DNA of 64,000 nucleotides from Paenarthrobacter sp. PH39-S1 (lineage in GTDB: Bacteria; Actinomycetota; Actinomycetes; Actinomycetales; Micrococcaceae): assembly GCF_030063245.1 (NCBI RefSeq), contig NZ_JASISR010000015.1, positions 1-64,000 on the forward strand, in the 5' to 3' direction. Below the pieces are notes generated by a model. The model made no database searches. It was given only the letters and a program-made list of their open reading frames with translations, and was not told where the DNA came from. The position numbers were made by a program, and so were the translations under genes. Each line of letters begins with the position of its first letter. The first letter of the stretch is position 1. This document shows positions 41,512 to 50,077 of this stretch, one piece after another.

Positions 41512-42723
41512 TCATCCGGCTTTGGCAGGAGGCGATTTGAGCAACAGGCACGCGAGGCCTGCGGCGAGTAGGTATATAACGCCCTGTAACTCAAGGAGTG
41601 GCAGGGTGCCGACGGTCTCCTGCAGAGCACCGGCGATCAGCAGCCCAACCGATTGGCCGAGCGCCATGACAAGACCAAGCGTGGCGAACACACTTCCTCG
41701 CTGGTCGTCGTTACTCGTCAGTTGCAAAATGCTGACCAGGCCGTCGCCCAGGAAGACGCCCGGCGCGCCAACAACGGCAAACAACACAATATACGCCCAC
41801 AGTTCGTCAGTCACGAATGAAAGGTTCCAGATGATTAGCGATACCACTGCGAATGCGGTCGCCCCCGTGATGCTCAGGGCGCGGACGCCGATCCTCGATG
41901 CTATGAAACCGAGGGCTATGCCAGCCGCGATGGCACCGATAGCCTGAACGCCGCGGAGGAGCCCGACGTCGGCCTCTGTTCCGCCGAGCGTGTCGGTGAC
42001 GAAGAATACGAAGAGCACCACGAACATGCCCTGCGCGATCGACGTGGCGAAGATGACAGTGAACGGCCCACGCAGATTTCGATCAATCAGCACACGTACG
42101 AGACTTGAGCGCGGTGCACGAACGGTTGATGCTGGCGGTCTTGATTGAGGGAGACAGGTCACGAGCACGGCCGAGGCCAGGTAGCTGGCAAGGTCGGCGG
42201 CGACGACTAGGCTGAGGTTGCCGACCGCAAGTAGCACGCCCCCGAGCGGTCCACCGAGCAGGCGTCCGAGGTTCTGGTTGAGGCTGACGAGCGCGTTTGC
42301 GGAGACGATACGGTCAGCTCCGACGAGGGCAGGCAGAAGCGCGTTCTTCGTCGGCTCGAACGCTGCGCTGAACACTGCTTGGAGCACGATGACCACGTAT
42401 ACCAGCGGCAGATCTTCGAGTGCGTGAATAAACAGCAGTGGGATCAGCGACAGCGCCTGGCCGACGTTAATCATCCACATGAACGTCCGGCGATCAAGGC
42501 GGTTGACCAGTCGGGCTACAAGTGGTGCGAGCACGATGGCCGGCACCAGCTCGAGGACGAAGGCGAACGACGTCGCAACTGCCGAGCCGGTGAGTCGTAG
42601 CACGACCAGTGGGAGCGCGATGAACAGCAGCCAGTCTCCGGTGTCGGAGAGAAGCCCTGCCGTCCACAGACGACGGAACGGGGCGCTGCGAAACGCCGAG
42701 CCGGCCATGGTTTCGGTGGTCAC
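41512..42723 (-). CDS. MFS exporter (MFS_3 / enterobactin-exporter-like)
   Basis: 403 residues, about twelve membrane spans. FRRLWTAGLLSDTGDWLLFI at the N terminus and LVARLVNRLDRRTFMWMINV (loop 2-3) are typical of the MFS_3 group of drug or siderophore exporters. ANALVSLNQNLGRLLGGPLG is the conserved span-5 motif. Its start overlaps the ArsR stop by ATGA, so it is expressed only with its regulator from the palindromic promoter at 43297. Confidence 0.9.
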   Translation of the reverse strand: MTTETMAGSAFRSAPFRRLWTAGLLSDTGDWLLFIALPLVVLRLTGSAVATSFAFVLELVPAIVLAPLVARLVNRLDRRTFMWMINVGQALSLIPLLFIHALEDLPLVYVVIVLQAVFSAAFEPTKNALLPALVGADRIVSANALVSLNQNLGRLLGGPLGGVLLAVGNLSLVVAADLASYLASAVLVTCLPQSRPPASTVRAPRSSLVRVLIDRNLRGPFTVIFATSIAQGMFVVLFVFFVTDTLGGTEADVGLLRGVQAIGAIAAGIALGFIASRIGVRALSITGATAFAVVSLIIWNLSFVTDELWAYIVLFAVVGAPGVFLGDGLVSILQLTSNDDQRGSVFATLGLVMALGQSVGLLIAGALQETVGTLPLLELQGVIYLLAAGLACLLLKSPPAKAG

Positions 42724-43289
42724 GAGCGTCCAAATCGGGGACGGGGGAAAGCAGTGACCGAGAGGTGGGCGGGTTCGGCACCGTTGGGGGCATCGGTGCG
42801 GGTGGCGGCAAGGAACGGACGGATGACCGCGTCCATACCCTCGATGAGGGCCGCGAGTTCCGATGGGGTGACGAGCAGGCCATATGTCGCGTAGGCGTCA
42901 ACTTTGGTCCATTCATGCGGAAGGCTCGACCGCGTCCTCAGATGCTCGCGGGCCAGCTGATGATCGAGTTGTAATGACGCCTCGAGCATGGAGTCAACTC
43001 CGGCTTGATCGGGAGAGCTGTCCGACAGGTCGGTCGAGAAACCCGTAATCGTGGCCCGCCACGGTTTCATCCGTCCGTCTCCCGACTCCTCGGCCACGAC
43101 AAGGCGATGGCTGGCGAGCACTCTCAGGTGATAGCTGCAGTTCGACGGGGTATCCCCGACAGCACGTGCGCACTCGGAAGCGGTTGCAGGACCCGATGAC
43201 ATCAGGTAGCTCAGTACGTCAAGCCGCACTGGATGCGATAGGGCATCTAGAACGGCAGGATCGGTGAGATTCGGACGGATTCCATCCAT
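42720..43289 (-). CDS. ArsR-family regulator of the MFS exporter
   Basis: 189 residues. HTH: LDALSHPVRLDVLSYLMSSG, ATASECARAVGDTPSNCSYH, LRVLASHRLVVAEESGDGRM. The ~100-residue C-terminal extension (HEWTKVDAYATYGLLVTPSE) is shared by the ArsR proteins that pair with MFS_3 exporters. It starts 8 bp downstream of a 37-bp perfect palindrome that includes its ribosome-binding site, so autorepression is very likely. Confidence 0.92.
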   Translation of the reverse strand: MDGIRPNLTDPAVLDALSHPVRLDVLSYLMSSGPATASECARAVGDTPSNCSYHLRVLASHRLVVAEESGDGRMKPWRATITGFSTDLSDSSPDQAGVDSMLEASLQLDHQLAREHLRTRSSLPHEWTKVDAYATYGLLVTPSELAALIEGMDAVIRPFLAATRTDAPNGAEPAHLSVTAFPRPRFGRS

Positions 43290-43296
43290 GGTGGGT

Positions 43297-43333
43297 CTCC
43301 TATACTCTGAAAGGTTCTTTCAGAGTATAGGAG
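43297..43333. promoter_or_regulatory. 37-bp palindromic operator of the ArsR-MFS operon
   Basis: CTCCTATACTCTGAAAG (43297-43313) and CTTTCAGAGTATAGGAG (43317-43333) are perfect 17-bp inverted repeats around GTT. On the minus strand the gene-proximal arm contains AGGAG at ribosome-binding distance from the ArsR ATG. Protein binding would therefore block translation as well as transcription; as RNA it would fold into a hairpin that hides AGGAG. Confidence 0.8.
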
Positions 43334-43907
43334 GCTATGGATCGATCTGCAAGGCTCTTTCAGACATCAGCTATCCCATATCGGTAGTAGTTCTCGTTCA
43401 CATACAGCTAGTTCAGATCGGCAACCCGTTCGTGGTGTATACCCGGCCGGCGGACCCCAGCCACCGCGGAATTTCTCGGAAATGCAATGATTCTGGAGGC
43501 ATGGGTGGAAGGCTCGCTGGCCACTCTCGCTCGGCGGTATCCCTATCCGTCGACCCACATAAGCCTGTCGACCCGGATCAGCCCAGGGCGGGGAAATCAT
43601 CAGTATTCAGCATTGCTACGCCATGTTGGCCCGTCCCGGCTATGAACTGAGCCTGCGCATCGTCGGCGAGGGCTTAGCATTCGCGTTCCCCTGACGCGAT
43701 AATGGCAGATGCGATTATGTACACCATTCCCGCGTTAGGCCGCCCAGCCCGCAACGCCTAAACGATGGACATGGTCGGATCGGGGTGGGGACATGCCGTG
43801 GACTGGCCGCTTAAGGGGCCGCGCTATTGCGAGTAGGGCGCCTCATACCGGTCCAGCATGGCCACGAATCCCTCAATCTTTCGGAAGGTTGGAGTCTTCA
43901 CCGGGTG
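43334..43907. other. Stretch without a supported gene
   Basis: About 570 bases upstream of the prolyl-tRNA synthetase remnant. The missing N-terminal part of that gene is not recognisable here in any frame. No other motif was found. Confidence 0.4.
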
Positions 43908-44752
43908 GACTCGATATATCAAGGGAACGTTTTGGCGATCCCCGTCCTGGTAGGGGTCAAGACGAAGCGGGAGCGATTCGCCGGAGCGATCAACACGATG
44001 ACGTGCGAGGCGATGATGGGCGATGGCAAGGCCCTGCAGATGGCCACAAGTCAGGAGCTCGGGCAGAACTTCGCACGATTCTTCGATATCACCTATACCG
44101 ACATGGCCGGACAGATGCAGACATGCTGGGCCACAGCGTGGGGATCGAGCACTCGCATGGTCGGTGGCCTGATTATGGCCCATGGTGACGACCACGGGCT
44201 GCGCATCCCACCTCGGGTAGCGCACGGTCCACACCGTGGTGATCGCGGTTAAAGACGATGAATGCACAACGACCGCTGCGGCCGGGCTTATCGATGCCCT
44301 GGCGGCAGCAGATGTCAGGGCGCGGCTCGACGCCCCGGACCGCTCAAGGGTTTGGCCGGCGAGCGACAGAGCGGGAAATTGAAGGGCGTCCCGCTGAGCG
44401 TCGAGGTCGGCCCCGCGGTCTAGAGGCGAGGCAAGCGACGGTCGCGCGGCATGACAGCAGTCAGAAGTCGTCCGTGTCGCTCGAAGCGATCGGAACCGCG
44501 GTTCCTAGCATGCTGGAAACGATGCACACCGCGACAATAGACAGCGCACGGAAACGGCTTGCCCACCCACAGCACCGCTGAAGCGGCCACGGTCGAAGAG
44601 GTACTCGAGGTGGCGAAGACGGGATCCGTGCGTATCCCATGGAGGAAACTTGGCGAGGAAGGCGAAGCCACGCTCGCCAAGCAAGCGGTCAGCATCCGGT
44701 GTCTCCAGACACTGGAGGACACCATGCCTGGCGGTGGGGACTCGCCTAACGA
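43908..44752 (+). pseudogene. proS: Prolyl-tRNA synthetase remnant (eukaryote/archaeon-like form), 5' of the IS4 insertion
   Basis: Frame 0 from 43908: DSIYQGNVLAIPVLVG, RFAGAINTMTCEAMMGDGKA, LGQNFARFFDITYTD, STRMVGGLIMAHGDD and GLRIPPRVA, the catalytic core of class II ProRS. Shifts then lead to VVIAVKDDECTTTAAAG, RATEREIEGRP (KATEWEIKGVP-like), GLEARQATVARHDSSQKSSV and EAAT/VLEVAKTGSVRIPW. The end, LAKQAVSIRCLQTLEDTMPG then DSPN, stops at the IS insertion; DSPNELG resumes at 46148 after the IS. The N-terminal third is missing and at least three frameshifts are present, so the gene was decaying before or after the insertion. A second ProRS copy could have been a resistance determinant (speculative). 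Confidence 0.85.
44743..44752 (+). repeat. Left 10-bp target-site duplication of the IS4 element
   Basis: CGCCTAACGA directly before the left IS terminus; the identical sequence follows the right terminus at 46148-46157. An exact 10-bp duplication is within the range for IS4-family insertions and shows the insertion has not been rearranged. Confidence 0.92.
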
Positions 44753-46147
44753 CAATACCGTTTACTTAGGCTTGGGAATGCGTTTGAGTGGCCAGTTGGA
44801 CATTTTGCGTTTGATGACCCGTGGGTTGGATCGGGGTTTTCGCGGAGGCAGCAGCTCGTGGAGGATTTCGGTGGCGAAGGCCACGAAGCTGTTTTTAGCC
44901 TGTTTTTGAGGGGGGAAAAGCCGGGCTGCCGGCGAGGGAACGCCTGGCAGCCCGGAGAGTCCTGGTGAAGGAAATCCTGAGGGGGTCTTCCTCGAAGTGT
45001 TGGGCGACGCCGGCGATCAGTGACCTGAGGGCGTAGTGCACGCACAGGTAGCCGTAGATTTCCTGGAGCACTCCGTCCGGGGTTTTGGAACGCAGCACGA
45101 TCGATGGTCCGCGCTGGTGGGTCTTGAGCTCATCGAAGCATGATTCGATTTCCCAGCGTTTTGCGTAGAGCTCGGCCAGGTCCTCCACCGGTTCCAGGAC
45201 AGGGTCCAGGATGGTGGTGATCAGCCGGAAATCGCTCGTGCTCTCACCCGTGGTGACGGTGTATTCGATCACCCGGACCTCAATCCCACCGGTTTTGTTC
45301 CGGCGGCCCCTGGTATCGGGATACAGGACCGAAAGATATGACCCGTCCGGCAGTTCCTGGACCACGGGTAGCAGGGCCGAGGACTTCATCCGCCACAAAA
45401 GCTGCGCCCCGTCCCCGGCGCTGTCCTTCCACGCCGCGTAGCTGAAGAACCCGCGGTCGGCCATGAGCAACATGGACGGATCCAGGCGGTGGCGCAGGGC
45501 CGGATACATGTCGTGCTCGCTGGTCGTGCAGCTGGCAGCGACCGCCCCGATCACAGCGTGCGTGCCGCACTCCACGAGACCCAGGACCCTGGCCTGCGGG
45601 AAGGCGCTCTTGGCCTCGGATTTGGTGCCCGGACGGCCGTAAGCGCGTTCATTGACCGTCGTATCGGCGATGTCCAAGGTCGTGCCGTCCACGCTGACCA
45701 GCCGCCATGACTTGTAGAAACCAGGACCACCCGCAACGGCCAGCGGTTGGGCGACCTCGGTGAAGAGCTCGATCATGACCGTGGAGCCAAGCCTGGTCCT
45801 GGCCTTGAAAATCGCGGCCTTCGTCGGCATCGTCCAGCCGCCGAACCGCCCGGTGATCCAGTCCAGACCGGCCAGCAACGACCGCATCACCTCCTCATAG
45901 GACCCGGCCGAGAATAACGCCATCGCCATCACGTAGTACACCATCAACCGCGCCGGCAGCAGCCGCGTGCGCTGCTGCCCGGCACCGGTCCGGGCGATCA
46001 CACGGTCCACCACATCAGGGGCGAAGACGCGCGTCAGCACGCCCAGCGAGACGTCATCACTCAACCGTTCAGAACTTTCGGGCTTCACCCATCCACTGCG
46101 TGCCATAAAAAAAGATTAACAGACAAAACCCTAAGTAAACGGCATTG
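44753..46147. mobile_element. Complete IS4-family insertion sequence, 1395 bp
   Basis: The ends are CAATACCGTTTACTTAGG (44753-44770) and, read on the minus strand from 46147, CAATGCCGTTTACTTAGG: 18-bp terminal inverted repeats with one mismatch. Both are flanked by CGCCTAACGA direct repeats. One transposase gene fills the element on the minus strand. It is inserted in the 3' end of the prolyl-tRNA synthetase remnant. Confidence 0.93.
44762..46106 (-). CDS. IS4-family transposase, probable frameshift at a six-base homopolymer
   Basis: The main frame (46106 to 44895, 403 residues) has the DDE pattern: LVSVDGTTLDIADTTVNERA (first Asp), LLMADRGFFSYAAW (second Asp) and YAKRWEIESCFDELKTHQRG (Y-2R-3E-6K signature with Glu). 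It stops at AFPPSKTG. Shifting one base at the run of six C (plus-strand G at 44910-44915) continues QAKNSFVAFATEILHELLPP, then RKMSNWPLKRIPKPK to TAA at 44762-44764, just inside the IS end. The intact family protein has this tail, so the short form is a mutation, a sequencing error or possible programmed slippage. Confidence 0.85.
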
Positions 46148-46157
46148 CGCCTAACGA
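46148..46157 (+). repeat. Right 10-bp target-site duplication of the IS4 element
   Basis: CGCCTAACGA, identical to 44743-44752. Joining the two flanks restores the DSPNEL reading of prolyl-tRNA synthetase, confirming that this is the insertion point. Confidence 0.92.
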
Positions 46158-46180
46158 GCTCGGTGCATCGTGGGGCGGAC

Positions 46181-46820
46181 CCCCTGACCCCTGACCCCGA
46201 ACAATCTGGCGGCGGGCAGGCAGGGCAAGGCAAGCCGCTCGACCCACCGGTGAGGGGTCTAGTGGGGCGTGGATCCTTTGGCGAGTGTGAGTCCGAATTT
46301 GTCGCTGAGATGGATGACAGCATGCCCGAACTCACGGCGGGGGCTACTTTGAGTGGACTAGACGACTCGCGTCGCGCCGACGAGCGGATCAGGACAGTGG
46401 ATCGGCCGATGGTGCAGGAGCTGACAACGGACGGGTCCGGTTGCCCGCGCCACAGCATCCACGCCGGTGTCTAGGCCCGCCTGCTGCGCGCTCTGGTAGA
46501 TGAGATCAATACCCCGATTTCGCGCTGGGGACCCAGTGCCTCAGATCCTCGTCATGTCTGGGAAGCCAGTGGCCTTCCCCTCCCGGGCAGGACAATCGAA
46601 ATGGCGCCTGTTCGAATGTTGTTCATGGCTGGCACAGACCCACTTACTGGAGCCGCGGGCGGCGCCCCGGAGATGGCGTTGTTGCAAATCAATGAACGGT
46701 TTGTTCGGTTGTGGACCGGCTTACGGGCCGGCCGCTCCCTCCCTCCCAGCAGGGGGCGTGGACCTGAGCTAGTGGTTGAGGTGTAGCCGGTAGGCCGGGC
46801 TGTGGGGGAGGATCGGGGTT
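46181..46820. other. Stretch without a supported gene
   Basis: 640 bases after the proS remnant. Open frames are short and arginine/proline-rich. A small frame at 46601-46786 (MAPVRMLFMAGTDPL) has no family features. No repeat structure was seen. Confidence 0.4.
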
Positions 46821-47477
46821 ATGGACGTGCCTGTGGTGCCGGAGAGTAGCCATCCGGAGTGGGATCTGATGTACCGGGCAGGATTGCCTTTCGGCCGGAT
46901 CGCGGCCCTGTGCCACGCCCCGGCAAGCACCGTCCACCGCCACCTCCAACACCGCATCGTCATTGACCCCGGGCTGAATGAAGATTACCAGGCGAACAAA
47001 ACAACTGACTCACGGCCCCTTCCAGGAAAAGCCTGGCTGCAACGGGTGGAGGAGCTGAGAAAGCATATCGCTGTTGCCGGCCGGGCGCCTGTGCATTCCG
47101 GAGCCACACGGGAGGAACAGAACCTGGCCAGCTGGCTCAGCCAGCAACGCGCCCGTGAACGCCACGGCCGACTCCACCCATCACACCTGGAGGTACTTGA
47201 TGCGGTTGGGGAGTGGAGATCCACGCCCCGGGAAATTGCTGACGCCCAACGCTGGTTCACCCGGCTGGGCCAGCTGAAGGAATTCGTGGCCACGGAAAGA
47301 CCATGGCCCCGCTATAAGGGATTCAGTTCCGAGGACGAACGTGTCCTGGGAGTCTGGTTACACGGCCAACGACAAAAGAACCACCGGAACCAGCTAACTG
47401 ATGACCAGATCCGGTTCCTCAACAGCACGGTCCCCGGCTGGTCCCAGCCACACCGCGTAAAACCAGAGAAACGCTGA
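46821..47477 (+). CDS. Helicase-associated-domain protein
   Basis: 218 residues from ATG 46821. Two helicase-associated (HA) repeats: WLQRVEELRKHIAVAGRAPV with LASWLSQQRARERHGRLHPS, and RLGQLKEFVATERPWPRYKG with VLGVWLHGQRQKNHRNQLTD ending in VPGW. HA repeats are small three-helix units seen at the end of actinobacterial helicases and as stand-alone genes; they probably bind nucleic acid. The N-terminal ~60 residues contain a possible HTH (FGRIAALCHAPASTVHRHLQ). No helicase is nearby. Confidence 0.82.
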   Translation: MDVPVVPESSHPEWDLMYRAGLPFGRIAALCHAPASTVHRHLQHRIVIDPGLNEDYQANKTTDSRPLPGKAWLQRVEELRKHIAVAGRAPVHSGATREEQNLASWLSQQRARERHGRLHPSHLEVLDAVGEWRSTPREIADAQRWFTRLGQLKEFVATERPWPRYKGFSSEDERVLGVWLHGQRQKNHRNQLTDDQIRFLNSTVPGWSQPHRVKPEKR

Positions 47478-47489
47478 CGGTGGACACCA

Positions 47490-47777
47490 GTGCCATTACG
47501 ACTGCATGACCGATCCCTGGTTCGTGTAGGACAGGTCGAGGAACGTTGCGGGATCAGTACCCGCCGGCTACAACGGCTCTTCGAGCACTACGTCGGCGCC
47601 ACACCGAAGTGGGTACTGAGACGCTACCGAATCCACGACGCCGTCAGCGACCTCGATGCGGGATACATCGGCTCACTTGCTGGCCTCGCTGCTCGCCACG
47701 GGTGGTTCGACCAAACCCACTTCACCCGCGAATTCACAAAACTCATCGGAGTATCTCCGGGCACCTATCAGCATTGA
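47490..47777 (+). pseudogene. AraC-family regulator, C-terminal HTH only
   Basis: VGQVEERCGISTRRLQRLFE, HYVGATPKWVLRRYRIHDAV and HGWFDQTHFTREFTKLIGVS form the double HTH of AraC proteins of the DUF6597-associated type. The N-terminal sensing domain is absent: the frame starts at CTG-rich sequence 12 bp after the helicase-associated gene. A 95-residue product could still bind DNA, but it is most likely a truncated remnant. Confidence 0.75.
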
Positions 47778-47909
47778 TGCCTGACCAGCACCTAGTCAAC
47801 GTGATCAATCCTCCGGCAGAACCATCGGCTATCGGAGTGCCTGACTCTCCCCGCGAGCCAACTACCGCTCATGCAGACGTCACAGATAAGGGCGATTGGC
47901 TGATCTTAT

Positions 47910-48422
47910 CTAACTAATAATCGCGCCTGAGAGAGTCACGAGGATCTGTTGCACACGTCGTCTGACGACGGTGATCGCCGCGAGGCGGTTCACTCCGAAC
48001 GAGAGAAGAATTAGCCCTGTTGCGTCGGTGAGGTTAGCACCGAGCATAGAGGCCAGAACGAACGATCCCACCCGGATCGCGATGAACGCCGCCCATAGTC
48101 CGATGCCGGCAGCAGTGAGGCGATATTGGAGATGACCGTCGACCGTGCGGAACCGTGTGACGTATCCCATCGCAGTGCCGGTGATTGAGACCAGGGCCAG
48201 TTCGCCGATGATCAACCAGTCACCCGGAACCCAGTGGAATCCTCCCCAGAGTTCGACGATGAGGTAGGTGATCCCGACAGCGATGATGATCATCGGCAGG
48301 CGCAGCATGCGGTGCAGCTCGGCGGACCGCCAGATGAACTGACGAAAAATGAGGACCGCGATCCCGGCAATGATGATGACGTTGTCGGTGGTCTGGCCGA
48401 TATCTCCCCAGTCCCAGAACAT
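47910..48422 (-). CDS. Integral membrane protein, DUF1453-like (pair B)
   Basis: 170 residues from ATG 48422; a second in-frame start lies at 48443. Same plan as 23833-24327: IAVLIFRQFIWRSAELHRML, GDWLIIGELALVSITGTAMG, HLQYRLTAAGIGLWAAFIAI, LLSFGVNRLAAITVVRRR. The two are clearly orthologue-like duplicates. Divergent from a MarR gene through a TCACTTGTGA operator. Function unknown. Confidence 0.75.
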   Translation of the reverse strand: MFWDWGDIGQTTDNVIIIAGIAVLIFRQFIWRSAELHRMLRLPMIIIAVGITYLIVELWGGFHWVPGDWLIIGELALVSITGTAMGYVTRFRTVDGHLQYRLTAAGIGLWAAFIAIRVGSFVLASMLGANLTDATGLILLSFGVNRLAAITVVRRRVQQILVTLSGAIIS

Positions 48423-48436
48423 ACAACCTCCCAATT

Positions 48437-48477
48437 CAATCACTTGTGATGCATTAGAACTATATCACCTGTGATTG
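48437..48477. promoter_or_regulatory. MarR operator, pair B
   Basis: CAATCACTTGTGAT (48437-48450) and ATCACCTGTGATTG (48464-48477): the same arms as pair A (24341-24382) with one base changed, and 13 bp apart compared with 14. The left arm is identical in both pairs, while the sequence between the arms has diverged. Confidence 0.8.
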
Positions 48478-48487
48478 AATAAGGGGT

Positions 48488-48928
48488 ATGCGTGCTGCTG
48501 ACCTTCATCGCCTTGCCCGAACGTTACGTGAGATCGCATTGCGGGCAACAAAAAACATAGGCGACGACAGGGTGAATGCCGGTGAGCTGGCAGTGCTCGA
48601 AGATATTGCCCGACATCCGCTGTCCACGATCCGCGATATCACCGAGCGAACCGGTCTCGCGCAAAGCCTCGTATCACGGATCACGCGCTCGATGGCTGAT
48701 GCCGGTGCGCTTACGATCGAGGCCGACTCATCTGATCGGAGGAAGGTGCGCGTCGAACTCACCACGCGTACTCGCGCCGACATCGTTGACCGGGCGGGCA
48801 ACAGTATCAGAACCGCGATCTATGACAGCACGCCCAAACTCTCCGCAGAAGAACGCGGGGCGCTCGAACACCACCTCGCCGAAGCCGCCGAACTCCTCCA
48901 ACGCGGCACCGGAGACTCGGGTCACTGA
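48488..48928 (+). CDS. MarR-family regulator (pair B)
   Basis: 146 residues. HTH LAVLEDIARHPLSTIRDITE, RTGLAQSLVSRITRSMADAG, wing SSDRRKVRV. The recognition helix LAQSLVSRITxxMADA is the same as in pair A, which fits the shared operator, so the two regulators may cross-regulate. It starts 10 bp after the operator. Confidence 0.9.
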   Translation: MRAADLHRLARTLREIALRATKNIGDDRVNAGELAVLEDIARHPLSTIRDITERTGLAQSLVSRITRSMADAGALTIEADSSDRRKVRVELTTRTRADIVDRAGNSIRTAIYDSTPKLSAEERGALEHHLAEAAELLQRGTGDSGH

Positions 48929-49190
48929 CCCGCTGCTCCCATTTTCAGGGAGTTCATGTGCTGATTACGAGTCCGGTCCTGGCGAGTTTGGGCAACCGGT
49001 CGATGGTGTCACCTGAGATCATCGACGGCTTTCGCCTAATCCTGTGCGTACTGCTTCGAGATTTCCCTGCGCCTACCCATCGGCAGGGTCATCCCCATCG
49101 CGTCGTCACCGCCGTGCCAGTGACGGCCCATAATTTACGCGCAGGCAGGCACTTCATCTCGCGGGACCACTGACGAGTCTTGTCGTGCAC

Positions 49191-49218
49191 TTGACAGTAC
49201 GCTCGCGTTGGTTATTCT
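49191..49218 (+). promoter_or_regulatory. Promoter of the ArsR-SRPBCC-hydrolase operon
   Basis: TTGACA (49191-49196) and TATTCT (49213-49218) with a 16-bp spacer, 36 bp upstream of the ArsR ATG. GGTTAT occurs three times between 49211 and 49251, including AACCATAAGGTT, and may be the ArsR operator. The preceding 48929-49190 shows no gene. Confidence 0.55.
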
Positions 49219-49254
49219 GGAACCATAAGGTTATAGAACGGATGGGTTATTGAA

Positions 49255-49611
49255 ATGACTGTGGATAGTCTCAGTGCGGTATTTGGTGCTTTGGCCGACC
49301 CTACGCGTCGTGCAATTCTTCAGCGACTGACGCAGGGCGACGCCCAGGTCTCGGATCTGGCTGCGCCGTTTGAGATCAGCCAACCCGCCATCTCAAAACA
49401 TCTGAAAGTGCTCGAAGATGCCGGCCTCATCTCGAGGAGTCGGGTTGCAACAGCACGATTGAGTCATCTGGAGGCCGACCGGTTGAAGGAAGCGAGTGAG
49501 TACGTGGAGCGATACAGAAAATTCTGGCGTGAGTCATTCGACAAGCTCGATGGCGCTCTCGCCGTGTTTCAGCGCGATTCCGAACACGACCTTCGGGGAC
49601 GCGATGTCTGA
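49255..49611 (+). CDS. ArsR-family regulator (SRPBCC-associated type)
   Basis: 118 residues. FGALADPTRRAILQRLTQGD, AQVSDLAAPFEISQPAISKH, LKVLEDAGLISRSRVATARL. It lacks metal-binding cysteines and is of the same class as 33502-33840. It heads a tight operon: the SRPBCC gene starts 8 bp inside its end. ArsR-SRPBCC pairs are a widespread unit whose signal is unknown. Confidence 0.92.
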   Translation: MTVDSLSAVFGALADPTRRAILQRLTQGDAQVSDLAAPFEISQPAISKHLKVLEDAGLISRSRVATARLSHLEADRLKEASEYVERYRKFWRESFDKLDGALAVFQRDSEHDLRGRDV

Positions 49612-50077
49612 GGCCAGTCGGCGCGAGGTAACGGAGCGCGACGTCTTTGTCTCGCGCGCATTCGCAGCGCCGCGCGATATTGTGTGGCGGTTCTGGACCA
49701 AGCCTGAACTACTCGCGAGCTGGTTTGGCCCGGAAGGAGTCACGGTACCAATCGAGAGCGTCACGGTAGACCTCGTCGAGGACGGCCGGTGGGAACTCTC
49801 CATGGTCGACGATTCCACCGGAGCGGCCAACCCTATTCGGGGGCGAATCGTCTCGTTTCAGGAACCCGAATATCTCGAAATCCGGATGAAAGCGAAGACC
49901 GCCGCAGGAGAAGTAGATGACATCATCCTGCGTCTGGAGTTCCACGACCACGGCGAGCGAACCCGAATGACCCTTCATCAGGGCCCGTTCACAGACGAGA
50001 TCCGCGACATGACTCTGGCCGGCTGGGTCCTTTCCTTCGCCAAACTCGACACGATCCTTGAAAGGTACTCAGCATGA
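49604..50077 (+). CDS. SRPBCC (AHSA1-like) domain protein
   Basis: 157 residues from ATG 49604. RDVFVSRAFAAPRDIVWRFW, LLASWFGPEGVTVPIESVTV, then GRWELSMVD and LEFHDHGERTRMTLHQGPF. This is the AHSA1 pattern (KPELLxxWFGP). It overlaps the ArsR stop and the next gene (ATGA at 50074). Ligand unknown. Confidence 0.9.
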   Translation: MSEASRREVTERDVFVSRAFAAPRDIVWRFWTKPELLASWFGPEGVTVPIESVTVDLVEDGRWELSMVDDSTGAANPIRGRIVSFQEPEYLEIRMKAKTAAGEVDDIILRLEFHDHGERTRMTLHQGPFTDEIRDMTLAGWVLSFAKLDTILERYSA

